This document shows, piece after piece, positions 32,481 to 42,386 of a stretch of DNA of 64,000 bases. The notes below the pieces were generated by a model. It was not told where the DNA came from. It did not search any database and saw only the letters and a program-made list of their open reading frames with translations. This stretch comes from Ahaetulla prasina. Lineage: Eukaryota; Chordata; Lepidosauria; Squamata; Colubridae. Location: assembly GCF_028640845.1 (NCBI RefSeq), contig NC_080539.1:190411436-190475435 (forward strand), in the 5' to 3' direction. A program made the position numbers and the translations under genes. Every line of letters begins with the position of its first letter. Within the stretch, counting starts at the first letter, position 1.

Positions 32481-34003
32481 TACATTGGTTAGGAAAATTG
32501 AAGGCAGAGGAGTTTTATTTCTCTTATCTCTGTGAAGCGTACTATCAAGTCTGCATCAAAGAGGGAGATGAATGGAAAACTCCTTTCAACTGTTCCTTAG
32601 ACAGTTTTCAATTCAGAGTAATGCCATTTAGACTACAAGGAGCCCAGGGGTTTTCATGCAACTGATAAACGAGGACCTGCATGAGCATCTGTATAACGGG
32701 GGTTGAAATTCTTATTTACAATGAAACCCTAGAACAGTGATGGCTAGCCTTTTTGCCATCGCGTGTCTGGGGGCGGGGGGGGGTGTTGCATGCATGCGTA
32801 CTCACACCCATAATTCTATGAGTCCTTCACCCACGCATCTGTGCGAGACCCCCCCTCCCCCTGGCACGCGATAGCTGGTAGGCCCATTTTTCTCTCTCAC
32901 CTGGCTCCAGAGCCTCCCTATGAGTCTGGGGAGGGTGTAAATGGGCTTTCCCACCCCCTCCGGAGGGCCTCTGGTGGGTGGGAAAGGCTGTTTTCATCCT
33001 CCCCAAACTCGTAGAGAGGCTCTGGAGCCAGGTGAGAGAGAAAAATGGGCCTTTCCAACCCCCACAGGCCCTCCGGAGGCAGGAAACAGCCTGTTTCCCT
33101 ACTTTTAGTGGGGCCAGAAGGCCCGAAAATCAGCTGGCCAGTGCGCGCATGTGCGTCGGAGCTGTTCTTGCCTGCCCACTGATATGGCTACATGTGCCAC
33201 CTGTTGCATGTGTGCCATAGGTTCGCCATCACGGCCCTAGAAGAACACATAAAATTAGTGCAAAAAGTATTAAAGAAACTGTTGGCCGCAAAGCTGTATT
33301 TGAAATTGTTTAAATGTGACTTCCATAAAGATACATTAGATTATCTTGGCCCCCACATTTCAAACCAGGGGATAGAAATAGATCTGACAAAAGTGAAAGC
33401 AGCACTAGACTGGCTACCCCCACGGACTTGCAAACAGCTGCAAAGATTTGCAAAATTTGCTGAAATCGCACTGCCAATAACTGAATTACTAAAAACAGGG
33501 TGGGATGGAGACCAACTAAGCCAAAACCTGGCCAAACCCTGAAATGGACCCTAGAATGCCAAAAAGCCTTTGAAACGTTAAAAAGACATTTCATAGAGGA
33601 ACCCATACTAAAACACCCAGATCCAGAACTGCCTTTCGTAGTGCAAGCCGATTCTAGTGATGTAGTAGTGGCAACTGTGCTCTTCCAGAAAAATGAGAAG
33701 GGAAGCTTGCAGTCCTGCACATGGATGTCCAAAAAACTTACAGAGACTGAAAGGAGGTGGGCAGTATGGGATAAGAAGCCATATGCAGTCCGTTGGGCTC
33801 CACTAACTTGGAGAATGTTTTTAGGGGGCAGCAATAACCCTTTTGAAGTTTGGACAGACCAAAAACATTTAGAAGCCTTAAAAACTCCAAGGAAACTCTC
33901 TCCAAAACAAGTTAGATGGGTACAATACTTCAAAAGATTCAATTTCCAATTGAAGTACCTTCCAGGGGGTGGAAATCTATTAGCAGATGCGCTGTCAAGG
34001 TAA
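32481..34003 (+). pseudogene. Gypsy pol: RT C-part and RNase H, broken
   Basis: RT fragments: AYYQVCIKEGDEWKTPFNC, VMPFRLQGAQGF, then INEDLHEHLYNG. The YxDD region is not recognisable, and a hAT-like element (32735-33234) interrupts close to it. RT resumes EEHIKLVQKVLKKLLAAKLY, CDFHKDTLDYLGPHIS. RNase H follows (33500-34003): FVVQADSSD keeps its Asp, the usual Glu before YAV is replaced (DKKPYAV), TDQKHLEAL and LLADALSR are kept. The protein would have copied the element's RNA. Stops and frameshifts show it is dead. Confidence 0.85.
32735..33234. mobile_element. hAT-like short element, 500 bp, in gypsy RT
   Basis: Ends cagtgatggctagcc and ggttcgccatcacgg are imperfect inverted repeats. Flanks are a perfect 8-bp duplication ccctagaa (32727-32734, 33235-33242). 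GC-rich interior with an internal inverted region (gctctggagccaggtgagag at about 33015 and its complement near 32895). No coding capacity recognised. Similar ends occur at 24622 and about 25146. Confidence 0.85.
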
Positions 34004-34990
34004 CCCCAATTTAATAGCAAACGAGAAGTTATTCACCTAATAATTCCACCTTCCCCCCAGGAAGTAGCTCAGGTGATCACTTGGGCACAAGCTCACCAAC
34101 CAGAGATCAAAGGCAAATCAGAAATCACCCAAAAATTACAAAAGGAGTTGACCATAGACTCTTGGTATAAGGAAAATAAAACCCTGTTAACAGTTAGGGA
34201 TGGCATAGCATGGAAAGGGTCCAAGCTATATGTCCTCAAAACCTTACACCTCCATGTACTTCTGAAAAGCCATGATTCAAAACAGGGAGTACATTTTGGT
34301 TACTTAAAAACCCTAGACATGGCCAGAAGGCAGTTTTGGTGGCCAAAAATGAAACTGCGACATTGAGGACTAGGTAAAAAGTTGTGCCACTTGTGCTACC
34401 ATGAAGACCAGACCAGGAAACCTCCAGGACTTTTGCAACGTGTGGCAGACCCTTCCCGACCCTGGGAGAAAATAGGAATGGATTTTATAGTAGACCTACT
34501 GGAGACTGGGGGAAATATAGTCATTTGGACCATAGTGGATTTATTCTCCAAACAAGTCATTTTGTCGAGTATTTAGGACTGCCATCAGCCAGGAATTTAT
34601 CCAAGATGTTTATTAAAAATATCTATCAATTACATGGAGTACCTCGCAGGATAATTTCAAATAGAAGGGTTCAGTTCACTACAAAGTTCTGGAGGGAAAT
34701 TATTAAAGCTATTGGGTCATCTCAAGGGTTGAGCTCAGCTTTCATCCAAGCACTAATGGATTGACAGAATGTTTGAACACAATGACTGATCAATATTTAA
34801 GATGTTATGTAAATTACCAACAGTCCAACTGAGCTGATTTATTACCTTTTGCTGAGGTTGCTTATAATAATGCAGTACACAGCAGCACAGGGTTCCTCTT
34901 TCCAGATTAATACTGGAATGGAATTTGTCCCAATGCTCAAGTTGCCAAGTGACCCCCTTCTGTCCATGTCAGTAAATGAATGGATTCCTT
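34004..34990 (+). pseudogene. Gypsy integrase, broken
   Basis: Zinc-binding part: HDSKQGVHFGYLKTLDMARR then, after a stop, CHLCYHED, giving an HHCC-like set. Core: EKIGMDFIVDLLETGG holds the first catalytic Asp and TIVDLFSK follows. The second catalytic Asp region reads ISNRRVQFTTKFW, with Asn where SDRG is usual. The region of the catalytic Glu is out of frame near 34760. It would have inserted the cDNA; it is inactive here. Confidence 0.8.
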
Positions 34991-35125
34991 AAAGGAGTCA
35001 TGGGAAAACACTAAGAAGGCTTTGGGCACAGCCACAGTAATTCACAAGAAGCAAGCTGATAAACATTGTTCGCAGCAACCTCAGTTCAAAGTAGGATATA
35101 AAGTTTATCTGTCAACTAAATACTT

Positions 35126-35527
35126 ATGCCTTCTAGAAAATGGAGTCCAAAATTCTTAGGACCTTTTCAAATAATCAAAGTAATAAATCCAGTAACATTG
35201 CAACTTAGACTTCCTCGCTTGTTAGGGAAAGTACATCCAGTTTTCCACAGTAGCTTATTAAAGCCATTTGTTACTTCCTCACTGCAGCCAGAAGACCGCA
35301 CAGCTCCAAAGCCTTTAATCATCACTGAGCATGAGCATTATGAAGTTAAAAAAATATCGGATTCTAGAATTTACAGGGGACAATTACAATATTTAATTCA
35401 TTGGAAGGGATACCCTATTTCAGAAGCCACATGGGTAAAAAATTGGAAAGATCGACTGGTTCAGAAATTCCATGAAAAGTATCCACACAAACCCAAAGGG
35501 GATCTTGCAGGTGGCAGAGGAAGTTAG
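35126..35527 (+). pseudogene. Gypsy integrase C-terminus with chromodomain
   Basis: Reads KWSPKFLGPFQIIKVINP and KVHPVFHSSLLKPF, the usual end of a gypsy integrase, followed by EHYEVKKISDSRIYRGQLQY and LIHWKGYPISEATWVKNW, a chromodomain of about 50 residues (residues 72-125). Chromodomains target chromoviruses to modified histones. This short 133-codon piece is open, but it is separated by stops from the rest of pol. Confidence 0.88.
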
Positions 35528-35603
35528 TTTTATATGTAACCTATTTGCATTTTATGTATTTGTGTTGTTGCAGGAGTTTCTTTTCAGCTGACGGGGGGCA
35601 GCC

Positions 35604-36041
35604 TGTTGAAATAGAAAATTGACATGTATAGCCATTTTAGTTAGCTCTATATTATACTCATTTATTCCTTCTCTCTCTCTCTCTGTGCATATGTAAGGGT
35701 TTTTTTCAGGCTCACCACATTCTTAAGATTGGGAGGAGGGAATAGATAGTGAGGATTGTTTTGGCTAGGTGACAGTCTTTCCTGTGGGAACAGAGGCTGT
35801 CCTTGCTGAGAGCTGGATGTGGAGTTTGAAGATACCAGGCAATGTTGCTTTTGCTTTTATTGGAGAATATGGGGTGTTTCTCATTTACAATATTATGTGG
35901 TGTCATTCCGGTTTGTGTCAGATCCGGAATTACAACAGACTTTGTCAATTTAATGTCTACCTAAATAAAACAAATTTGTTTTGGAAGATGGATTTTGCAT
36001 ATTTCTTTTTTGAATGTGTTTCATCTCTTGGAAATCTGACA
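35604..36041 (+). repeat. 3' LTR of gypsy element
   Basis: Preceded by a polypurine-like gacggggggcag at 35590-35601. Starts tgttgaaatagaaaattgac and ends ggaaatctgaca, 438 bp. After it comes gaaat and then the L1-E sequence. Confidence 0.85.
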
Positions 36042-36261
36042 GAAATGTTGTTTGCTCTTTATAAAAGCCATATGTCTTGATATCTTTCTCATATTTTGAT
36101 TGTATTTGCATGTGTGGCCACCATGATAAGTCAATACCTTTCTGCAATTTTTGTTTAGTTTCAAGTTCCCCTTCTGCATTCAAAATAGCTTTATATGTTA
36201 AGGTTTTTTCCAGATTTACTACATTTGGATGTATAAATGCTTCCACTGTTGAGAGCCAGAT

Positions 36262-36690
36262 TGTTAGCCTCCACTTCTATATTGCTTGCTTGCTACGGCT
36301 GCCATTGAAATGGGGGGAGGGGGAGCTGTCTTGGTTGTTGGGAAGGAGGAAATGAGCTGGTGGAGACTTCTTGTAACAGGGAGTGAATTGGAGGATCTTT
36401 TCCTCAGCGTTTTCTCTGCAGTTGGGAGGCGTGCTGATAACCACTCAAGGTCAACCGTCCGGGCATACCAGAAGGATGGGACCATCTGAAGCTGCACTCC
36501 ACATGACCCCCTGGGGGAATGTGGATTGGATAATCCTGACTGGACCCTTGAGGGGGAGGGTTTTGGGGATGCTTCCTATATGTGATTTTCGTGCCTATTG
36601 CTTCAGACCTTGCTTTTCTTTGGTTGCATTCAGTTCATACTCAGTAAAAGTACCTTTCTCTATGAAAATGGGACTACTTCCAACTTCGTG
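36262..36690 (+). mobile_element. LTR related to that at 20316
   Basis: Starts tgttagcctccac and runs parallel to 20316-20753 up to tacctttctctat at about 36662. The last 30 bp differ. No second LTR or matching target duplication is found. The following gcgagaagttgaaagg could be the start of an internal region, but I cannot show this. Confidence 0.65.
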
Positions 36691-37569
36691 AGATCATTTT
36701 TTTTTTTTTTGGCGAGAAGTTGAAAGGTCTGAATTTCTGGTATTTTTTTTACCATAGTCGCACAGACTACTTTTCTTGTCCTGCACGTGCAGCGGAGAAC
36801 AGAGCTGGAAAGCAGGTTAGTGAAGGGATGTAGCTTCCTTGGAGGGGATGGGGTTGTGTGAGGGACCTATCTGTGCATTTGTGTGTGTGTGTGAGAGAGA
36901 GAGAGATCTGATCTAACCTCACAGAGTTACCGTATACCAGGGCTGGCACCGGTGTGCTCTCTGTCTCACACACACACAAACACAGAGAGGTTTGCAGGAG
37001 CTCTTCACCCTCTTGACAGTGCTGCTCTCGGCCACCGTGCTGGGCTGCTCCTGCCGATAAGTCGGACGAGATCTATAACCTCCAGAGTGCCCTCCCTCCC
37101 CGCTGCTGGCCTGTCAGGACCCTTTGCCAACGGCCACCACTGGAGCCAAGCTGCTTCACCTGCTGCTTTTGGGCTGCTAAGTGCCTTCCTGCAGGTCTAC
37201 TTGGTGCTGCAGGCTCCAGGCTATGAGCTGAGCCCGATGCTCTTCAGGCCCCGGTGGGCACTAGCTCTCCTGCTGACTCTGTGAGGCGTTGTGGGCTGGC
37301 AGCAGGGGCGCTCCGGAGGTCATAGTTCTGGGACAACTCACCCTACACCAGGCAGGAGTAGCTCAGCAGGATGGCCAAAAACAGTGCTGCCAGGAGGGCA
37401 AAGAGCCCCCACGAAGCCAGAACAGCACAGTCAGCTGTTTGGCGGCCATCCAGCAGCAAGGCCAGCAAGCAGGGAAGGCGGAGGCCAGGGCGTGCAGAGA
37501 ATGTGGGTCATTGTGGCCGCAGGCTGGGATGGAGAGGATGGAACCAATGGGCTTGCTGCCTCCTGCACC
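36691..37569. other. GC-rich block with inverted exon-like pair
   Basis: Not L1. It contains (tg)n and (ac)n stretches facing each other (36880-36905 and 36966-36985). Plus-strand sequence at about 37000-37110 and minus-strand sequence at about 37290-37405 resemble each other (roughly two thirds of positions), each encoding a hydrophobic stretch: LFTLLTVLLSATVLGCSC on plus, and LFALLAALFLAILLSYSCLV on minus. Both are followed by a similar tail with YDLRSAP or its counterpart. No gene is recognised. Confidence 0.4.
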
Positions 37570-37652
37570 TCAAAAATAATATCCCCAAAAATAAGACCAA
37601 GCCTTGATTTGGGGGGTCAAAAGAAAATACGACCCTATCTTATTTTTGGGGA
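37570..37652. mobile_element. Short TIR element with ccccaaaaataag ends
   Basis: Two copies of the same word face each other: ccccaaaaataagacc at 37583 and ttatttttggggaaac at 37641. This pattern (with acatggta beyond it) recurs as a short interspersed element in vertebrate genomes. A fragment of the family is at 25028-25062. Confidence 0.45.
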
Positions 37653-38627
37653 AACATGGTAATGTCTTTGAAAATATCTCTGAGTTTTATTCTTATCATA
37701 CCATAGAAAGGCATGCCATCCTAATTGGAGATCATGACCTTCCAAAAACAATCATTTTCTAAGTCTGAGAGTTATCCATTCTTCCACCCATGTTTGACAG
37801 TAAAGGGCTAATCTAATAGCCCAAAGCCCCCATTATATTTAGATTTTTGCAACATTTTCAGTCTTATTCTTGCTTTTTTCCCTTGCCAAATAAATTTTAA
37901 AATTGTGTATAACTCATCAAAGTATTTTTTCTCTACTTTTATAGGGATCATTTGGAATAAAAAAGTAGTTTTGGTAAAATATTCATTTTTATGGTTGCAA
38001 TTCTCCCTACCATTGATAGTTGCCAATTTTTCCATTTCCAGTTTAATTTGTTGTAGTAGTCTTACAGTTATCTTCTTTAATTATTACACAACTTGCTGTT
38101 AAATATATTCCCAAGTATCTTACTTTCTTAACTATTTGAAGATCTATCTTTTTTTTGTCAATTCACCTTTCTGTCTGTCTGGTTTTTAGCTATTATTTTA
38201 GTTTTACCTTTATTTTCAATGCTGCAACTTTTTCATATTCTTCTATTTTTTTCGATTAACTTAGAGCCAGTTTCCAGTGGTTCTTCTAGAATAAATACTA
38301 GATCATCTGCAAATCCTTGTAGTTTGTATTTTTCCCTTTTTATTTCCTTGCCTTTTAATTCTGAATCTTGTCTAATATTTCTGTTTAAGACTTCCAATGT
38401 TAATATAAATAGTAATGGGAACAGTGGACATCCTTGTCTTGTGCCTTTTTTTATATTGAAATTCTCCATAAAGTCCCCATTAACTATTACTTTTCCCATT
38501 TATGATATATTGTCTTAATCATGTTTATAAACTTCTTGCCAAAATCCATACAGTCTAACTGTTGTGCCGTAAATTGCCAATTTACATTGTCAAAGGCTTT
38601 CTGTGCTTCTAAGAAAATCAATGCCGG

Positions 38628-39902
38628 ACTTCCAGTTTGATGTTGCAGCGAGATGGTCGGTGATAGCAGGGCTCCGCAAATCCTGGCCAATTCTTCTTCA
38701 CTTAGGAGACCCTAAGGAGCCAAAGTCACCCTGGAGGGGTGATGAAGAAAGGAGGGATCCTTTGTTGATCGAAGGAGAGCGAAAGCTCTCCTGCTGGAGC
38801 CAAGGCACCCTTCTGACTAACGAAGAAAAAAGACAGCCATTATGGCTGGATCGAAGCTGGAGGAACCAAAGAAACACTAATGAGCTATTTGTGAACAGAG
38901 CATTGGAACTGGGTGAGACTGTTTTCAACTTCTACATTAGAGATCTATCACTAAATAAGTTTTTTTTCTTCTGAAAGAAAGTCTCCAAAGCGTAGAGAAA
39001 GCAGTAAATTAATACACGGAGATCGACTACAGACCGAAAAGAGGAAACCTTAATGGGAGGTTATTAAGCTTTAAAATACAGAAAGACCAGAGTGGAACTG
39101 ATAATACTGTGGAAAGTGACCTAAACCTATATAATAATATCTTTTGACTACTGGAAGAGCCTTATAAAGAAAAATGAACATTTTTATTATTTGACAATCA
39201 GCTCCTATATCTTTTGCTTCAAGGTTGGAAGTTAGAACTGGGGTGACACTCTCTGGTGAAAAAAGACATTATTCTATTACATTGCTAGGAAAGACCTTGA
39301 AAACAAGCCAAAATGAAAAGTAAGAAACACCTGGAAGATTGTTTTCTTACTCTGGGAATATGCAATGTTTTCTTTTTGAAACTTGCTGCACCTGGTAGAT
39401 TATGGATACTGTTGGCATTGCGAAATGGCTTGGAGTCTGAGAGAATGGGTCTTTTTAAAAAAATTCTTTTACAAGAATGGATCAGTGGAATAACTTGGAA
39501 CTGTTTAGAGACTATGGCAAATGGCCTCTTGATTTAGATTTTGGATTAAATTGATGGGCCATTTGGATTTACACCAACACTAGCAACCTCCAGGCCATTA
39601 AAGCAAAGATTAAGAGACACAATGTCACAACAGGGAAAAACAAATATTTCTTTTATTTCAAAAAGAAATAAAATGGATGCTTCAAACTATCCAGGAAGCT
39701 ATGATAAAGAATTACAACAAGATGAAAAAGGACTTGGGGGAGATAAAGAAACACACACAATATGGTTGTGCAATTAGGAAACTCTCAGCAAATGATAACA
39801 GAAAATGAACAAAGAACCCAGAGAATAGAATAGAAATCAGAAGGAGCAGAGGTAAGAATAGAGGAGATAAATCAACAAAAAGTCAACAAGAGTTGAAATA
39901 CT
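38628..39902 (+). pseudogene. L1 5' fragment: 5'UTR and ORF1 start
   Basis: Begins ccggacttccagtttgatg, like other L1 5' ends. The 5'UTR-like part (to about 39615) encodes a stretch similar to the minus-strand L1 at 56349-56715 (SPWRGDEERRDPL against SSWRGDEERRNPV). ORF1 starts at about 39620: MSQQGKTNISFISKRNKMDA, then coiled-coil remnants with stops. It ends near 39880 where sequence shared with 21747 begins. It could be the inverted 5' part of L1-E or a separate L1. Confidence 0.6.
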
Positions 39903-40393
39903 AAAAAGGGCAAGAGATGATATGATTTGCGGCTGGTGCTTCAAAAGATTCTGATCACTGATAATGGCAATTAGACTTTTATCTTGGAATGTTAATGGAT
40001 TAAACTCACCACAAAAGAGAAGAAAGATATTTCATTATTTGAAGCAATTTAAAAATGACATTGTATGTTTACAAGAAACAGATTAGAACATTAGACCAGA
40101 AATATTTGATAAATTCAAAATTGGGAATACATTTTGTTGCATCTGCTACAGAAAAGAAGAATGGACTAGTTGTTTATATAAAGAGTAATTTATCTGCAAC
40201 ATTAATTGAGGCGGATAATCAAGGAAGATATATTGCCATTGAACTTTTATTGGAGGGGAGAAAGATACTTTTAATAGTTTATGCACCAAATCAACAACAA
40301 GAAAATTTTTATAAGTTTTTACATTAAAGAATAACATCTTGGGATTATAAAACTCATATATTAATGGGTGATTGGAATGGAGTGATGGATATC

Positions 40394-40674
40394 TCAAGTC
40401 CTTCCGCCGCGAGCTGAAGACGCTGCTGTTTCGAAGAGCAGGACTAGCTTGAATGTAGTTTTAAATTTGGGATTTTAAAAAAATGGTTTAAATGAGGTTT
40501 TAAATTTGTATTTAAAAGTTTGAGCATCAACTGAATTTAACTGTCTATTCTTTTAGCTTTTTATGTATTACATGTTTTTCTGTTGTTTTTGACTGTGAAC
40601 CGCCCTGAGTCCTTCGGGAGATGGGCGGTATACAAATATAAATAATAATAATAATAATAATAAAATAATAATAA
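40394..40674 (+). mobile_element. CR1-superfamily (L2/L3-like) LINE 3' end
   Basis: Starts with the end of an ORF2 (SFRRELKTLLFRRAGL, frame near 40397-40450) and ends with ccgccctgagtccttcggga, gatgggcggtatacaaa and an (aat)n tail. Interrupts the endonuclease of L1-C at ggatat. The flanking atatc is short, so the target duplication is uncertain. Confidence 0.75.
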
Positions 40675-41818
40675 TATCCAGAAAGATAAAAGAAGTCTTA
40701 GAAATATTTCCAATCGTGTAAAACTGCCAAAGGCCGCCTTTGATTTGATGGAAGATTTAGAACTGAGAGATGTATGACGAGAACGCAATGAAAAAGAGAG
40801 AGATTTTACATTTTTTTCTGATAGACATCAATCATTTTCTAGGATCGATTTTATTTTAATTACTAATGATTTGTTTTTCAGAGTGAAGACGACAAAAATT
40901 TGTTCTAGAACTTTGTCTGATCATAGCCCGGTTTGGATTGAGCTAGATCGGGAAAAGGAGGCCAGGAGGTCGTGGAGGATGAATGAGAATTTGTTTAAAT
41001 ATGAAATTACAGTAGATCAAAGGGAAGAGTTGAATCAATTAACTTCTTCAGAGGAAATAGTGTTTGCAATTAAGCAGCTTAAAGCGAATAAAGCACCAGG
41101 TACAGATGGTTTGACAACTACTTATTATAAAAAATTACAAAATGAGATGATTGTACCACTTAAGGAGTTATTTAACAGAATACAAAGGGGAGGAGAAGTT
41201 CCTCCCTCATGGAGGACAGCTTTTATTTCATTAATACCTAAAGAAGATCGAGATGGTGTTAAACCAGAGAATTATAGGCCAATATCGCTTTTAAATACTG
41301 ATTATAAGATATTTGCTAAGATATTAGCGAATAGATTGATGCCACTGATGACTCAATTAATTCATAATGATCAAACAGGATTTATTAAGGGGAGACAGAT
41401 GAGATATAATATGAGACAAATTGTAAATTTACTTGAATATTTGGAAAGAAACAGCCAGGTCTCAGCAGCATTCCTCTTTTTGGATGCGGAAAAAGCTTTT
41501 GATAGATTGGATTGGCAGTTTTTGTTTAAAGTAATCGAAAAAATGCAATTTGGGGATTATTTTATTCAAGCAATTAAGGCTATATATCAAAAGCAAACAG
41601 CTCAAATAATAGTAAATGGTGGATTAACAGAATCTTTTAAGATTGAGAAAGGGACTAGACAAGGATGTCCCTTGTCACCATTATTATTCATTCTAACTTT
41701 GGAAATATTATTAATATACGTGGTTTAGATCGAATAAAAGGAATTAGAATTAAAAATCAAGATTATAAATTAAAAGCGTTTGCAGATGATCTGGTTGTTT
41801 CTTTATCTCAACCAATAC

Positions 41819-42386
41819 TGTCGTGTCCCACTCCTCCGCTGACGGCCGGGTCAGGGAAATCCGAATCAGGCTTGCCTCTGCAGCTCTGCCCAAAGTCCTA
41901 GCAAAGTCCTCAGAGCAGGCAGGAGACCAGAAAGTGACTTCAGCAAGATAAGTTCGACTTTGCCTGACTCAGAGACTGCCAAAAAGCAGATCCTTTATAT
42001 AGGCCATGGGGTGTGGCTCCATGACTCAGCACTCATTAAGGCCTGCCCCTCCCTTCCTTCTGTTGCCTCCGCCTATCCAGTCTTCTGATGCGAGGGTCAC
42101 TCCAATCAGCAGTTGTTGGAAATAAACTTTCCTCAGGCTCACATGCTGTAGAGGAGGGGGAGGGGTCTAGTTGCTCCGTTTGCCTAGGCATGGAGCCAGG
42201 GCTGGGGCTGGGGGTGCTCCCTCTTCTGCAGCCTGCATGGGCATGGAGCCAGGGCTGGGGCCGGGAGATGCCCCCTCCTTAGCCTGTCTGGGCATGGAGC
42301 CAGGGCTGGGGCTGGGAGGACATTCTTCAGCGTTCGGAAGCAGATAAGCAGACCCCGGCTGCGGTGAGAGCGGGCAAGACACAACA
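41819..42386 (-). mobile_element. Solo LTR, 568 bp, in L1-C
   Basis: Starts tgtcgtgtcccactcc and ends gcaagacacaaca, flanked by aatac (41814-41818, 42387-42391). On the minus strand it has a TATA box cctatataaagg (plus 41992-42003), so the LTR is in minus orientation. Three tandem copies of a unit with catggagccagggctggggc lie at about 42187-42315 in the U3 part. Its removal restores the L1-C reading across the gap. Confidence 0.85.

Larger units (their letters stand above)
26040..36041 (+). mobile_element. Ty3/gypsy chromovirus, decayed and heavily interrupted
   Basis: Two related LTRs (26040-26453 and 35604-36041) enclose a leader, a gag region, a partly missing pol and a C-terminal chromodomain. 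Flanking pentamers are caaat (26035-26039) and gaaat (36042-36046), four of five alike. It lies in L1-E. Inside are hAT-like elements, CR1 pieces, a Sauria SINE and an L2. The zinc knuckle after gag, the protease and the first part of RT are missing or replaced by the L2. All genes carry stops and shifts, so it cannot move on its own. Confidence 0.85.
25341..38627 (-). mobile_element. L1-E: minus-strand LINE-1 split by gypsy and LTR
   Basis: Three ORF2 pieces in the right order on the minus strand: RT at 38627-37653, a middle part at 36261-36042, and the C-terminus at 26039-25367. The gypsy element (26040-36041) separates the last two; at that junction the coding sense continues (KEQTTF before, IILAIDENLIKKIYNLL after). 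An LTR and a GC-rich block lie between the first two. At 38627 the L1 ends abruptly within RT at FLEAQKAFDNVNW, head to head with a plus-strand L1 5' end. Confidence 0.75.
36042..38627 (-). pseudogene. L1-E ORF2: RT and following region
   Basis: From right to left on the minus strand: FLEAQKAFDNVNWQFTAQQL (RT motif A; Glu where the catalytic Asp is expected), KGTRQGCPLFPLLFILTLEV, GFADDLVFILEEPL (catalytic Asp pair kept), then FIWQGKKARIRLKMLQKS. After a gap of non-L1 DNA (36262-37652) it continues STVEAFIHPNVVNLEKTLTY and IQSKYEKDIKTYGFYKEQTT. About 80-90 bp of the L1 that should lie at the gap is not found. Several stops and shifts. Confidence 0.8.

Noticed and set aside
36952..37284. 110-codon plus frame ending in a hydrophobic stretch
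   Set aside because: Crosses a microsatellite and the inverted exon-like pair; no start context or splice structure. Reported only as an unexplained block.
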